Below, piece after piece: positions 18,353 to 27,285 of a DNA stretch of 64,000 nucleotides. Origin of the DNA: Flavobacterium akiainvivens (GTDB lineage: Bacteria; Bacteroidota; Bacteroidia; Flavobacteriales; Flavobacteriaceae). The position numbers and the translations under genes are program-made. The notes beneath the pieces are model-generated. The model did no database searches and was not told where the DNA came from. It saw nothing but the letters and a program-made list of their open reading frames with translations. Location: the NCBI RefSeq assembly GCF_001278115.1, contig NZ_LIYD01000005.1, positions 4,371,974 to 4,435,973 on the forward strand, in the 5' to 3' direction. Numbering within the stretch: position 1 is the first letter of the stretch; each line of letters starts with the position of its first letter.

Positions 18353-19143
18353 TATTTGTCCTGTATTATGCGTTCGGTGCGTGTAACCGGCAGAGTATCA
18401 ATATCTTTAAAGTAGTCAATCATCAGGTTGCGCAGCTTGTAGTCAAGGTCGTACGTTGCTACACCCTTTGCAAAAAAGGTCATTTCGTCGCCACCGTTAG
18501 CAAGGTAGTCGCTGGTGGCTACGTTGTATATTTTTTCGGGCTCAACCGGCTCACCCTGAACGCTTACCGAGGTCACAGCACCATCTCTGCTCAGGTGTAC
18601 TTCCATGCCACTAAGGGGGTGGGGTTTCTTTTCTTTGGCCAGGTAACGGGCAATTTCCATAAGTTGCTCACCCTTAAGGGCTATCACTACGGTTGAGTTT
18701 TCAAACGGCATGATTTCGAAGGCAGTACGGGTGGTTACATTGCCCTTGCTTATTATAGCGCGAATACCGCCGTGGTTGAGCAGGCATACATTTACATGAC
18801 GGTTTTCCCTGGCCATCAGGGCTTTATCGGCATATTGAAACGTTACATCGGCCATAAGGTTGCCTATTGTGGTTTGCCAGCCGTTAATGCTGTTGCTTTT
18901 GTCCAGTGTTTCAGGGCAATAGGCTAAAACGCTGTCAAGGTCTTTATTTATATGTTCGCGGTAGGGCTTTATAAAGCTTTCAATCTCAGGTACAGGGGTG
19001 TAGTGGTCTGTAATGGCAATTTTTTTGCCGTCTATTACGGTATTGTTCCACTTTTTGGTGCTTCCGCAGGCTATAAGTAACGAAATTGTTAAAAATGAAA
19101 CAAACCTACTTGCGGTTGTTTTATACTTTTTGGGTATTGGCAT
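18352..19143 (-). CDS. 5'-nucleotidase C-terminal-domain lipoprotein
   Basis: 263 residues. After a charged N-terminus (MPIPKKYKTTASRF) comes a lipobox (ISLLIACGS) predicting a lipoprotein. The rest matches the 5_nucleotid_C fold: NGWQTTIGNLMADVTFQYAD, VCLLNHGGIRA and the substrate-stacking region (TSDYLANGGDEM). It supplies the nucleotide-binding half missing from the coupled metallophosphoesterase. The N-terminal region overlaps an open frame of the divergent gene, but the divergent gene really starts at 19193, leaving 49 bp between them. Confidence 0.88.
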   Translation of the reverse strand: MPIPKKYKTTASRFVSFLTISLLIACGSTKKWNNTVIDGKKIAITDHYTPVPEIESFIKPYREHINKDLDSVLAYCPETLDKSNSINGWQTTIGNLMADVTFQYADKALMARENRHVNVCLLNHGGIRAIISKGNVTTRTAFEIMPFENSTVVIALKGEQLMEIARYLAKEKKPHPLSGMEVHLSRDGAVTSVSVQGEPVEPEKIYNVATSDYLANGGDEMTFFAKGVATYDLDYKLRNLMIDYFKDIDTLPVTRTERIIQDK

Positions 19144-19164
19144 TGTTGTTGACCTTTATTTCAA

Positions 19165-19172
19165 TACTTTTG
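19165..19172 (+). promoter_or_regulatory. -7 promoter element upstream of the dapA operon
   Basis: TACTTTTG fits TAnnTTTG, with TTGTTG at 19144-19149 as a candidate -33 region and the ATG at 19193 20 bp downstream. It supports 19193 over earlier in-frame starts for the first gene. Confidence 0.6.
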
Positions 19173-19192
19173 TATTCGGCAATAAAAGTACT

Positions 19193-19711
19193 ATGTTTTT
19201 GAATTTTATTAAAGATTTCAGCCTGAAAAAGATTGTAAAGAAAACATTATCTAATTACAAGGCTGTAGCATCTAACGGAGAAATTGCCACGGTGGGCATA
19301 GTGCTCGACGAGACATACTTTAAAGATAAAGAGGCACTTATAGGTAAACTGGTGCAGGCAGGCGTAAAGCGCAGCAATATTGAAACGCTGAGCTACCTTG
19401 ATAAACTTAAAAAAGGGGAACAGCCTGATTGCTGCCATTTTACACGGAAAGACATTACATCTGACGGCGATTTTAGTAAAGATGATGTAAAAGCTTTTAT
19501 AAACAAGTCTTTTGATCTGCTTATAAGCTATTATGATGTAGCCAAGCCACCTCTTGTGCTGGCCACCCTTAAAAGCGGTGCAAAATTTAAAGTAGGTTTT
19601 GCAACTGTTGATAACCGCCTGAACAGCTTTATTATAGCATCGCAGGCAGAGCGGTATGAAGAATTTACGGAAGAACTTATTAAATATTTAAAAATACTCA
19701 ACAAACTATAA
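19193..19711 (+). CDS. Conserved flavobacterial protein upstream of dapA, unknown function
   Basis: 172 residues (MFLNFIKDFSLKKIVKKTLS...). The frame is open back to 19013, but that would overlap the divergent lipoprotein gene and the promoter, so ATG 19193 is preferred. No signal peptide. The sequence ATVGIVLDETYF and later LLISYYDVAKPPLVLATLKS suggest an alpha/beta fold. I recall a protein of this kind next to dapA in many Flavobacteria, without known function. Its stop is 1 bp before the dapA ATG. Confidence 0.72.
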   Translation: MFLNFIKDFSLKKIVKKTLSNYKAVASNGEIATVGIVLDETYFKDKEALIGKLVQAGVKRSNIETLSYLDKLKKGEQPDCCHFTRKDITSDGDFSKDDVKAFINKSFDLLISYYDVAKPPLVLATLKSGAKFKVGFATVDNRLNSFIIASQAERYEEFTEELIKYLKILNKL

Positions 19712-19712
19712 A

Positions 19713-20606
19713 ATGGAGTCGTTAACAGGTACCGGTGTTGCACTTATAACGCCGTTTAAAAAAGACCTTTCGGTTGATACCGAAGCCCTTACACGTATTG
19801 TAAACTACCAGGTTGAGGGTGGTATAGATTATCTTGTGGTGCTGGGCACTACGGCAGAATCGGCCACGCTTGATAAGGAAGAGAAGAAGCTTGTAATTGA
19901 TACCATTGTTAAGGCAAATGCAGGCAGGCTTCCGCTTGTGCTGGGCATTGGCGGTAATAACACCAAAGAGGTTGTTGAGGAAATTAAATCGGCAGACCTG
20001 AGCGAGTTTGTGGCTATACTTTCGGTATCGCCATATTACAATAAACCCACGCAGGAAGGTATATACCAGCATTTTAAGATGGTGGCACAGGCTTCTGTGC
20101 TACCTATAATCTTGTATAATGTTCCGGGACGTACTGCGAGTAACATGCTTCCGGAAACGGTTATTCGCCTGGCAAAAGACTTTGATAATATTGTAGCAAT
20201 AAAAGAAGCTGCCGGAGATATTGTGCAGGCTATGAGGCTTATACAAAATGCGCCTGAAGGTTTCCTTGTAATAAGCGGCGATGATATGGTAACGCTGCCT
20301 ATGGTGCTTGCCGGTGGGGCAGGGGTAATATCGGTTATTGCCGAAGGTTTCCCGCACCAGTTCTCGCAAATGGTGCGCCTGGGCCTTGAGCGCAGGGTAG
20401 ACGAGGCTTACAAGCTGCATTATGAAATTGCCGACAGTATTGACATGATTTTTGAGCAGGGTAACCCGGCAGGCATCAAGCATATATTTAAAGAACTTGG
20501 CCTTTGTGAAGACACGGTAAGACTGCCGTTGGTTAATATCAATGCCGACCTTGTATCACGCCTTAGCGCTTTTGTAAAGAAAATAAACGGTAAAGTTGTT
20601 GCTTAA
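19713..20606 (+). CDS. dapA: 4-hydroxy-tetrahydrodipicolinate synthase
   Basis: 297 residues, the usual DapA length. It condenses pyruvate with aspartate semialdehyde in lysine and diaminopimelate synthesis. Key residues are present: the Schiff-base lysine K164 in VAIKEAAGD, the catalytic tyrosine Y135 in ILYNVPGRT, the Thr46-Thr47 pair in LGTTAES, and Arg in the PGRT loop. It is co-transcribed with the preceding unknown gene and followed by a terminator. Confidence 0.95.
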   Translation: MESLTGTGVALITPFKKDLSVDTEALTRIVNYQVEGGIDYLVVLGTTAESATLDKEEKKLVIDTIVKANAGRLPLVLGIGGNNTKEVVEEIKSADLSEFVAILSVSPYYNKPTQEGIYQHFKMVAQASVLPIILYNVPGRTASNMLPETVIRLAKDFDNIVAIKEAAGDIVQAMRLIQNAPEGFLVISGDDMVTLPMVLAGGAGVISVIAEGFPHQFSQMVRLGLERRVDEAYKLHYEIADSIDMIFEQGNPAGIKHIFKELGLCEDTVRLPLVNINADLVSRLSAFVKKINGKVVA

Positions 20607-20660
20607 CCCGTAAAATATAAGGCTGCTGTACAATAAATACGGTAGCTTACAGTTTAGAAA

Positions 20661-20685
20661 AGGTGCCTTTTTGGCATCTTTTTTT
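20661..20685 (+). terminator. Terminator after dapA
   Basis: Stem AGGTGCC/GGCATCT (one G-U pair), TTTTT loop, then a T run. Confidence 0.75.
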
Positions 20686-20712
20686 GTAGGCTTGCGCTTG
20701 CAGAAAAAAGAT

Positions 20713-20742
20713 TTTGTATTCTGTAATTATTAACTAAATTTG
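20713..20742 (+). promoter_or_regulatory. Promoter of the bamD-rpoZ-coaBC operon
   Basis: TTTG at 20713-20716, an 18-bp spacer, and TAAATTTG at 20735-20742. This is a full Bacteroidota -33/-7 pair, 44 bp before the bamD ATG. Confidence 0.75.
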
Positions 20743-20786
20743 CAGTTGCTTAAAAAACAGTGGCTGCAAAAGCCTAACACATATAT

Positions 20787-21596
20787 ATGGCAAGATTTTT
20801 TTACATACTTCTTTCGGCTTTACTGCTGGTATCGTGCAGCGAGTTTCAAAAAGCGCTTAAAACTACCGATGTAAAGACCAAGTATGAAGTAGCCACACAG
20901 CTTTACGAAAAAGAGAAATACAATAAGGCAATACGCCTTTTTGAACAGATATCTAACTCTTACAGGGGTAAGCCACAGGCTGAAAAGCTGTTTTATATGT
21001 ACTCTATGGCGTTATATAAAACAAAAACCTACCACACGGCAAGCTATCAGTTTGAAAGCTTTACAGCGCAATATCCTACCAGTACAAAGGCAGAAGAGGC
21101 TGCGTTTTTAGGGGCTAAATCATATTACTTCCTTGCGCCGCGTTATTCGCTTGACCAGGTAGATACTTACAAGGGGCTTGAAAAATTACAGTCGTTTATA
21201 GACCGTTACCCTAACTCGCAATACATGACTGAGGCTAACCAGCTTGTAAAGGAATTGAGGGAAAAGCTTGAAAAGAAAGCGTTTGAAATTGCCAAACAGT
21301 ACCGCATGACAGCCGAATATTTTGGTGATTATAATGCGGCTATAAAATCATTTGATAACTTCCTTATTGATTTTCCGGGTTCTATATACCGCGAAGAAGC
21401 GCTTTGGCTTAAGTTTGATGCGGCCTATCAGCTTGCTGTAAACAGTGTTTCTTACCGTATGGAAGAAAGGCTTAAAAATGCCAAAGAAGATTATTATGAC
21501 CTGATTAAATTCAGCTCAGAAACAAAATACAGAGGGCAGGCCGATAAAATGCTTGCAAAAATTGATACCGAATTACAAAATTTTTCAAAAAAGTAA
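20787..21596 (+). CDS. bamD: Outer membrane assembly lipoprotein BamD
   Basis: 269 residues. The signal peptide ends in a lipobox (LLLVSC, Cys17), so it is anchored to the outer membrane. It has TPR-like repeats (YEVATQLYEKEKYNKAIRLFEQ, MYSMALYKTKTYHTASYQFE, GDYNAAIKSFDNFLIDFPGS) as in BamD/YfiO. It supports BamA in folding beta-barrels. It leads the conserved Bacteroidota block bamD-rpoZ-coaBC-DUF4835-recN, with rpoZ 3 bp downstream. Confidence 0.9.
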   Translation: MARFFYILLSALLLVSCSEFQKALKTTDVKTKYEVATQLYEKEKYNKAIRLFEQISNSYRGKPQAEKLFYMYSMALYKTKTYHTASYQFESFTAQYPTSTKAEEAAFLGAKSYYFLAPRYSLDQVDTYKGLEKLQSFIDRYPNSQYMTEANQLVKELREKLEKKAFEIAKQYRMTAEYFGDYNAAIKSFDNFLIDFPGSIYREEALWLKFDAAYQLAVNSVSYRMEERLKNAKEDYYDLIKFSSETKYRGQADKMLAKIDTELQNFSKK

Positions 21597-21599
21597 ATC

Positions 21600-21917
21600 A
21601 TGGATTTAAAGAAGACCACTGCTCCCGTAAACACTATTACTTACAACAAGAGCAAGATTGAGGAGCCAACAGGCAATGTGTATGAGGCAATTACTATTAT
21701 TGCTAAGAGGGCTAGCCAGATTAATACTGAAATAAAGAAAGAGCTTATAGAAAAACTTGAGGAGTTTGCTACTTATAACGACAGCCTTGAGGAAATCTTT
21801 GAAAACAAGGAGCAGATAGAAGTTTCTAAATTTTATGAAAAACTGCCTAAGCCACACGCACTTGCTGTACAGGAGTGGCTTGAAGACAAAGTATCTTACA
21901 GAAACCCACAACAATAA
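21600..21917 (+). CDS. rpoZ: RNA polymerase omega subunit (Bacteroidota type)
   Basis: 105 residues, matching flavobacterial RpoZ/Rpb6-like proteins: a core NVYEAITIIAKRASQINTEIK helix pair, followed by an acidic tail. It assists RNA polymerase assembly. It lies 3 bp after bamD and 7 bp before coaBC, in the conserved operon order. Confidence 0.88.
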   Translation: MDLKKTTAPVNTITYNKSKIEEPTGNVYEAITIIAKRASQINTEIKKELIEKLEEFATYNDSLEEIFENKEQIEVSKFYEKLPKPHALAVQEWLEDKVSYRNPQQ

Positions 21918-21924
21918 TATAACC

Positions 21925-23136
21925 ATGTCTGTTTTAAGCGGAAAGAATATATTACTCGGTATATCCGGGGGCATAGCCGCATATAAAACAGCAGGGCTGG
22001 TAAGGCTTTTTATAAAGGCAGGCGCGCATGTAAAAGTAGTCATGACGCCTGCCTCTAAAGATTTTGTTACCCCTCTAACACTCTCTACATTAAGTAAAAA
22101 CCCGGTGTATTCTTCGTTTTATCATGAAGAAGACGAGAATGCCGTGTGGAATAACCACGTAGAACTGGGCCTTTGGGCCGATTACTTTATAATTGCACCT
22201 GCCACTGCCAATACTATGGCTAAGATGGTTTCGGGCAATTCAGACAACATTCTTATTGCTACCTATCTTTCGGCCAAATGCCCGGTGTATGTTGCCCCGG
22301 CTATGGACCTGGATATGTACAAACACCCTTCTACAACAGAAACATTCAGGCTGCTGGAGTCGTTTGGCAATACTATAATCCCTGCCGAAAGCGGAGAGCT
22401 TGCCAGTGGACTGTATGGCGAAGGCCGTATGGCCGAACCTGAGAATATCCTGGCTTTTTTAGAGCAGGATATTGCGGGTAAACTGCCGCTTCTTGGAAAA
22501 AAAATACTGGTTACAGCCGGACCCACATACGAACCTATAGACCCTGTGCGTTTTATAGGTAACCACAGCACTGGAAAAATGGGTTATGATATAGCCCGTG
22601 CTGCCGCAGATGAAGGTGCCGAAGTGGTTTTGGTAAGCGGGCCTACGCATTTAAAGCTGTTGCATAACAGGGTAAATGTGGTGCATGTAACGTCTTCGCA
22701 GGAAATGTATACTGCCTGTCATGAGTATTTTGATGGGGTAGACGCTGCTGTAGCAGCTGCTGCTGTGGCCGATTACAGGCCTAAAGTGGTTGCTGAGCAA
22801 AAAATTAAGAAAAGCGAAAGTACCCTGGTGCTGGAACTTGAAAAGACGAAAGACATACTGGCATCGCTGGGTGAAAAGAAAAATGGTCAGTACCTGATAG
22901 GCTTTGCACTTGAAACCGAGAACGAAATTGAGAATGCAAAGGCTAAGATTACCAAAAAAAACTTAGATTTGATAGTACTCAATTCGCTTAATGATGAAGG
23001 GGCGGGCTTTGGTAAAGCTACTAATAAGGTAACCTTTATTGATAGGGAGTTTAACCTGCAGCCCATGGAACTGAAAAGCAAGGAAGATGTAGCGGCTGAT
23101 ATTATAGACAAGATTAAAAAGCATTATAATGTATAA
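21925..23136 (+). CDS. coaBC: Phosphopantothenoylcysteine decarboxylase / phosphopantothenate-cysteine ligase
   Basis: 403 residues from ATG 21925 (MSVLSGKNILLGISGGIAAY); an upstream in-frame ATG at 21835 lies inside rpoZ and is rejected. The N-terminal CoaC domain has the FMN-binding GISGGIAAYK start, the catalytic His in WNNHVELG, PATANTMAK and PAMD. The C-terminal CoaB domain has TAGPTYEPIDPVRFIGNHST and AAAVADYRP. The enzyme makes 4'-phosphopantetheine for coenzyme A. CoaE, the last step of the pathway, is at 39350. The stop overlaps the next gene by 8 bp. Confidence 0.94.
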   Translation: MSVLSGKNILLGISGGIAAYKTAGLVRLFIKAGAHVKVVMTPASKDFVTPLTLSTLSKNPVYSSFYHEEDENAVWNNHVELGLWADYFIIAPATANTMAKMVSGNSDNILIATYLSAKCPVYVAPAMDLDMYKHPSTTETFRLLESFGNTIIPAESGELASGLYGEGRMAEPENILAFLEQDIAGKLPLLGKKILVTAGPTYEPIDPVRFIGNHSTGKMGYDIARAAADEGAEVVLVSGPTHLKLLHNRVNVVHVTSSQEMYTACHEYFDGVDAAVAAAAVADYRPKVVAEQKIKKSESTLVLELEKTKDILASLGEKKNGQYLIGFALETENEIENAKAKITKKNLDLIVLNSLNDEGAGFGKATNKVTFIDREFNLQPMELKSKEDVAADIIDKIKKHYNV

Positions 23137-24010
23137 ATATATACTATTACTGTTGTTTGTGGGGTTTACTGCCAGCGCGCAGGAACTTAACTGTAACGTT
23201 AAGGTTAGCTATGACCGTATTACAGATGCTAACCCGCAGATATTTAAAACACTTGAAAAGTCGTTACAGGATTTTGTAAACAATACCAAGTTTACAACCC
23301 GTAATTTTGCCCGTAATGAACGTATAGAGTGCTCTATGTTTATAAACCTTTCGGCATATAACAGCAATAATTTTAGTGCTTCATTGCAGGTTCAGGCCAG
23401 GAGGCCGGTATATGGGTCTACTTATTTTTCGCCCATTTTTAACTTTAATGATAAAGATGTCAGCTTCCGCTACATTGAGGGTGAAAACCTTACCTACAAT
23501 CCCAATACGTTTGATTCTAACCTTATGTCGCTTGTAGGGTTTTATGCCAATATGATTATAGGCCTTGATGCCGATACTTTTGCGCTTGAAGGTGGTACGC
23601 CATATTATGAGGCAGCACAGGGTATTGTAAACGTGGCTCAGGGTCAGGGTAACATAGGGTGGAGCCAGCAGGACGGCAACCAGAGCCGTTACTTTTTGGT
23701 TAATGACATAATGAGTAATACGTTTGCACCTTTCCGTAAAGCTATGTATGAATACCATATAGGCGCGCTTGATAAAATGGCTGAAAACCAAAAAACAGGT
23801 AAGGAGAAAACCATTGTTGCCATAAATACATTGGCAGAACTCTACAAGGTGCGACCTAATGCCTTTATAACCCGTATATTTTTTGATGCCAAGAGCGATG
23901 AAATAGCTACTATTTTTAGTGGCGGCCCACAGGTAGATATAAGCAAACTGGTAGACACACTAAACCGTATTTCGCCGCTAAATGCCACAAAGTGGGCTAA
24001 GATTAAGTAA
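23129..24010 (+). CDS. DUF4835 family exported protein (possibly T9SS-associated PorD)
   Basis: 293 residues with signal peptide MYKYILLLLFVGFTASAQ. The mature region matches DUF4835 as I know it: ELNCNVKVSYDRI, IECSMFINLSAYNSNNF, RRPVYGSTYFSPIFNFND and NLMSLVGFYANMIIGLDADTF. The family is nearly always between coaBC and recN in Bacteroidota. I recall it being linked to the type IX secretion system under the name PorD, but I cannot verify that here. It overlaps coaBC by 8 bp and is followed by a strong terminator. Confidence 0.85.
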   Translation: MYKYILLLLFVGFTASAQELNCNVKVSYDRITDANPQIFKTLEKSLQDFVNNTKFTTRNFARNERIECSMFINLSAYNSNNFSASLQVQARRPVYGSTYFSPIFNFNDKDVSFRYIEGENLTYNPNTFDSNLMSLVGFYANMIIGLDADTFALEGGTPYYEAAQGIVNVAQGQGNIGWSQQDGNQSRYFLVNDIMSNTFAPFRKAMYEYHIGALDKMAENQKTGKEKTIVAINTLAELYKVRPNAFITRIFFDAKSDEIATIFSGGPQVDISKLVDTLNRISPLNATKWAKIK

Positions 24011-24028
24011 TAAAAATATCATCATATA

Positions 24029-24067
24029 AAAATGCACTATCGTAAAAGGGTAGTGCATTTTGTTTTT
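24029..24067 (+). terminator. Strong terminator after the DUF4835 gene
   Basis: Stem AAATGCACTA/TAGTGCATTT with a 12-nt loop, followed by TTGTTTTT. Confidence 0.85.
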
Positions 24068-24086
24068 CAGGCTTTTGCCAAAACCT

Positions 24087-24094
24087 TATATTTG
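24087..24094 (+). promoter_or_regulatory. -7 element of recN
   Basis: TATATTTG exactly matches TAnnTTTG and lies 26 bp before the recN ATG; TTG at 24060-24062 is a distant candidate -33. Confidence 0.55.
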
Positions 24095-24120
24095 TATTGC
24101 CATAGGCACATATTATAACC

Positions 24121-25773
24121 ATGCTGCAAACACTCCACATCAAGAATTTTGCCCTTATAGAGCACCTGAATATTGATTTTACAGGCAATTTTAGCACCAT
24201 AACCGGCGAAACCGGGGCGGGTAAATCCATATTGCTGGGGGCGCTTGGCCTGGTGCTGGGCAACCGTGCCGACCTTACTTCGCTTAAAGATAAGGAGCAA
24301 AAATGTGTGATTGAAGCCTATTTTAAAATAGGTAATTACCACCTCCGCGATTTTTTTACGGATAATGATTTGGATTATGAGGAAGTGACCATCATCCGCA
24401 GGGAAATTCTTCCATCTGGTAAAAGCCGTGCATTTGTAAATGACAGCCCCGTTAACCTGGCCGAGCTTCAGGAACTGGGTACTTACCTGATTGATATTCA
24501 CAGCCAGCAGCAAACCCGTGAGCTTAGCGATGAACAATACCAACTGCAAATACTGGATGCTGTTGCAGGTAATTCAAAACTGCTTGAAGAATATAAAAAA
24601 CAGCTATCTGCCTACAAAACCATACAGGCCGAACTTAAAAAGCTAACCGAACAAAAAGGCACGCTGCATAAAGAACAGGACTACAATACCTACCTGCTTA
24701 ATGAACTGACTAATGCAAAGCTACAGGTAGGGGAGCAAGCTGAGCTTGAAGGCAGCCTTGAAAAACTGAGTAATGTTGAGTTTATAAAAGAGAGTATAGG
24801 TAAAGCATTGGCTGTAGCTAATGAAGAGCAGTTGGGTACTGTGCAAAGCCTTAAGGAAATAAAGGCGGCACTGCAAAAAATAAGCAGCATATCTGAAGAA
24901 TATGGTGTGTTTTATGAGCGTGTTTCAAGCCTGCTCATAGAACTTGATGATGTGGCTGAAAGCCTTTCGCAAAGTTATGAAGGCCTTAGCGATGATCCGG
25001 AGGAACTGGAACGTATTAACCAGAAGTTACAGCTAATTTATTCGCTACAAAAAAAACACCAGGTGGCTACAGTAGAGGAGTTGCTTGCTATTCAGGCAGA
25101 CCTGGAAAGTAAGGTAATACTGGTAGAAGGCCTTGATGATGCTATTGCCCAAAAAGAAGCCGAGGCTGAAAAAGCCAAAGCGGCAACCGATGCTGTTGCT
25201 GTAAAACTTCATGAAGCCCGCCAAAAGGCAATCCCGGTACTTACCGATAAAATTACAGCCATACTGGCGCAGCTCGGCATGCCTAACGCCCGCTTTAAGT
25301 TTCTGCTTACGCAGGGAGACACCTATTATGGTAACGGAAAAGACGCTATAAACCTGCAATTCAGTGCTAATAAAGGGACTGATTTTGGGCTGATGAAAAA
25401 AGTAGCGTCAGGCGGGGAGATGTCGCGCATTATGCTTGCGGTTAAGGCGGTGCTGGCTAATTACTCAAAACTACCGTCGATTATATTTGATGAGATTGAT
25501 ACCGGTGTTTCGGGTGAAGTAGCGGTTAAGATGGCCACTATTATGAAAGACATGAGTGCCGAAATGCAGGTATTTGCCATAACGCACCTTCCGCAAATTG
25601 CAGCTAAAGGAGACAGGCAGTACAAAGTATTTAAAACCACGGCAGATAACAATACAGTAAGTGAGGTAAAATTACTTACCACAGACGAACGCATCCGCGA
25701 AATTGCCGAGATGATTAGTGGTAAAGATGTAAGCGAAACGGCACTTACACACGCTAAAGCGCTGCTTAATTAG
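24121..25773 (+). CDS. recN: DNA repair protein RecN
   Basis: 550 residues, SMC-like ATPase. Walker A is GETGAGKS at 29-36. A central coiled coil (about 150-370) is rich in Glu, Lys, Ala and Leu. The C-terminal half has the signature SGGEMSRIMLA and Walker B IIFDEIDTGVSGE, then the H-loop ITHLPQIAAKGD. RecN tethers DNA ends in double-strand-break repair. It sits at the conserved end of the bamD block but has its own promoter and terminator boundary. Confidence 0.95.
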   Translation: MLQTLHIKNFALIEHLNIDFTGNFSTITGETGAGKSILLGALGLVLGNRADLTSLKDKEQKCVIEAYFKIGNYHLRDFFTDNDLDYEEVTIIRREILPSGKSRAFVNDSPVNLAELQELGTYLIDIHSQQQTRELSDEQYQLQILDAVAGNSKLLEEYKKQLSAYKTIQAELKKLTEQKGTLHKEQDYNTYLLNELTNAKLQVGEQAELEGSLEKLSNVEFIKESIGKALAVANEEQLGTVQSLKEIKAALQKISSISEEYGVFYERVSSLLIELDDVAESLSQSYEGLSDDPEELERINQKLQLIYSLQKKHQVATVEELLAIQADLESKVILVEGLDDAIAQKEAEAEKAKAATDAVAVKLHEARQKAIPVLTDKITAILAQLGMPNARFKFLLTQGDTYYGNGKDAINLQFSANKGTDFGLMKKVASGGEMSRIMLAVKAVLANYSKLPSIIFDEIDTGVSGEVAVKMATIMKDMSAEMQVFAITHLPQIAAKGDRQYKVFKTTADNNTVSEVKLLTTDERIREIAEMISGKDVSETALTHAKALLN

Positions 25774-25780
25774 AAAATAG

Positions 25781-25788
25781 TATATTTG
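25781..25788 (+). promoter_or_regulatory. -7 element of fabV
   Basis: TATATTTG lies 32 bp before the fabV ATG and 7 bp after the recN stop. Confidence 0.55.
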
Positions 25789-25820
25789 CTTCAGAATAAA
25801 CAAACAGAAAATACACATCA

Positions 25821-27017
25821 ATGATTATAGAACCAAGGATGCGTGGCTTTATATGCCTTACGGCCCACCCGGTAGGTGCTGCGCAAAACGTTAAGAACCA
25901 GATTGAGTATGTAAAATCGAATGGCGCTATAGCCAATGGCCCTAAAAAAGTGCTTGTAATAGGCGCTTCAACGGGTTTTGGACTTGCTTCGCGCATTAGC
26001 GCTGCTTTTGGTAGTGATGCCGCTACTATAGGTGTTTTCTTTGAAAAAGGTCCTGCCGAAGGTAAAACGGCTTCTCCGGGCTGGTACAATTCAGCAGCGT
26101 TTGAAACCGAAGCCCATGCTGCCGGCCTTTATGCCAAGAGCATTAATGGCGATGCCTTTAGTAATGAGATAAAACAACAAACCATAGACCTTATTAAAGC
26201 CGACCTTGGCCAGGTGGACCTTGTGGTGTACAGCCTTGCATCGCCGGTGCGCCAGCATCCGGTTACAGGTGTGCTGCACCGCAGTACGCTTAAGCCTATA
26301 GGTGGCGTGTTTAGTAATAAAACAGTAGATTTCCATACAGGTAAGGTTTCTGAAGTTACCATTCAGCCGGCTGTTGAAGAAGATATCGAAAATACCGTAG
26401 TGGTAATGGGTGGCGAAGACTGGGCTATGTGGATTGATGCCCTTAAAGATGCGGGTGTTCTTGCAGAAGGCGCTACTACTGTGGCTTATTCATATATTGG
26501 CCCTGCTGTTACTGAAGCGGTGTACCGTAAAGGTACTATAGGCCGTGCAAAAGACCACCTTGAGGCTACTGCATTTGAAATTGCTGATAAGCTTAAAGAT
26601 ATAAACGGCCATGCGTATGTATCTGTAAATAAAGCGCTGGTTACACAGGCAAGTTCTGCTATACCGGTTATACCTTTATATATATCGTTACTGTATAAAA
26701 TAATGAAGGCTAAAGGCCTGCATGAAGGTACTATAGAGCAGATTGACCGCCTGTATCGCCAAAGGCTTTACACCGGTGGCGAAGTGCCTGTTGATGAAAA
26801 AGGGCGTATACGTATAGATGACTGGGAAATGCGTGAAGACGTTCAGGCAGAGGTTGCAAAACTTTGGGGTGATGCCACAACTGAAAATCTTGCTGAAATA
26901 GGCGACCTTGAAGGATACCGCCTTGACTTTTATAACCTGTTTGGTTTTGATGTTGCCGATGTTGACTATAAAGCAGATGCTAATGAATTAGTTAACATAG
27001 ACAGTATTAAGGAATAA
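25821..27017 (+). CDS. fabV: Enoyl-[acyl-carrier-protein] reductase FabV
   Basis: 398 residues, the FabV length. It performs the last step of each fatty-acid elongation cycle with NAD(P)H. Visible motifs are the N-terminal MIIEPRMRGFICLTAHPVG, the nucleotide-binding loop VLVIGASTGFGLASR, and the Y-x8-K active site (YRKGTIGRAK), followed by the conserved VNKALVTQASSAIPVIPLY. FabV enzymes are known to be insensitive to triclosan compared with FabI. The gene is monocistronic, with its own promoter and a strong terminator. Confidence 0.95.
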   Translation: MIIEPRMRGFICLTAHPVGAAQNVKNQIEYVKSNGAIANGPKKVLVIGASTGFGLASRISAAFGSDAATIGVFFEKGPAEGKTASPGWYNSAAFETEAHAAGLYAKSINGDAFSNEIKQQTIDLIKADLGQVDLVVYSLASPVRQHPVTGVLHRSTLKPIGGVFSNKTVDFHTGKVSEVTIQPAVEEDIENTVVVMGGEDWAMWIDALKDAGVLAEGATTVAYSYIGPAVTEAVYRKGTIGRAKDHLEATAFEIADKLKDINGHAYVSVNKALVTQASSAIPVIPLYISLLYKIMKAKGLHEGTIEQIDRLYRQRLYTGGEVPVDEKGRIRIDDWEMREDVQAEVAKLWGDATTENLAEIGDLEGYRLDFYNLFGFDVADVDYKADANELVNIDSIKE

Positions 27018-27045
27018 ACATTTTTTAAATACAAAATTTTAACAC

Positions 27046-27071
27046 TAAAGCCCCGTTTGGGGCTTTTTTTA
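27046..27071 (+). terminator. Terminator after fabV
   Basis: Stem AAAGCCCC/GGGGCTTT with a GTTT loop and a T run. The AT-rich region from here to 27285 holds no gene and should contain the promoter of the first T9SS giant. Confidence 0.9.
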
Positions 27072-27285
27072 TAACGTTATAGTGCTAAAGTAAGAAAAAT
27101 ATAACAAGTGATTTTTAATTGTTTTAACAAAAAATATTTCTAATATGTTTAATATGTTTTGTTAATTACTGAATATGTGTTATTAATTAACAAAAAAAAT
27201 GGTTTTGATGTAAAAAATCACTAACTGGTGATATTAGTCCACCTTTTTTATAGATTTATTAACTTTTAATTAATCATCACTATTT

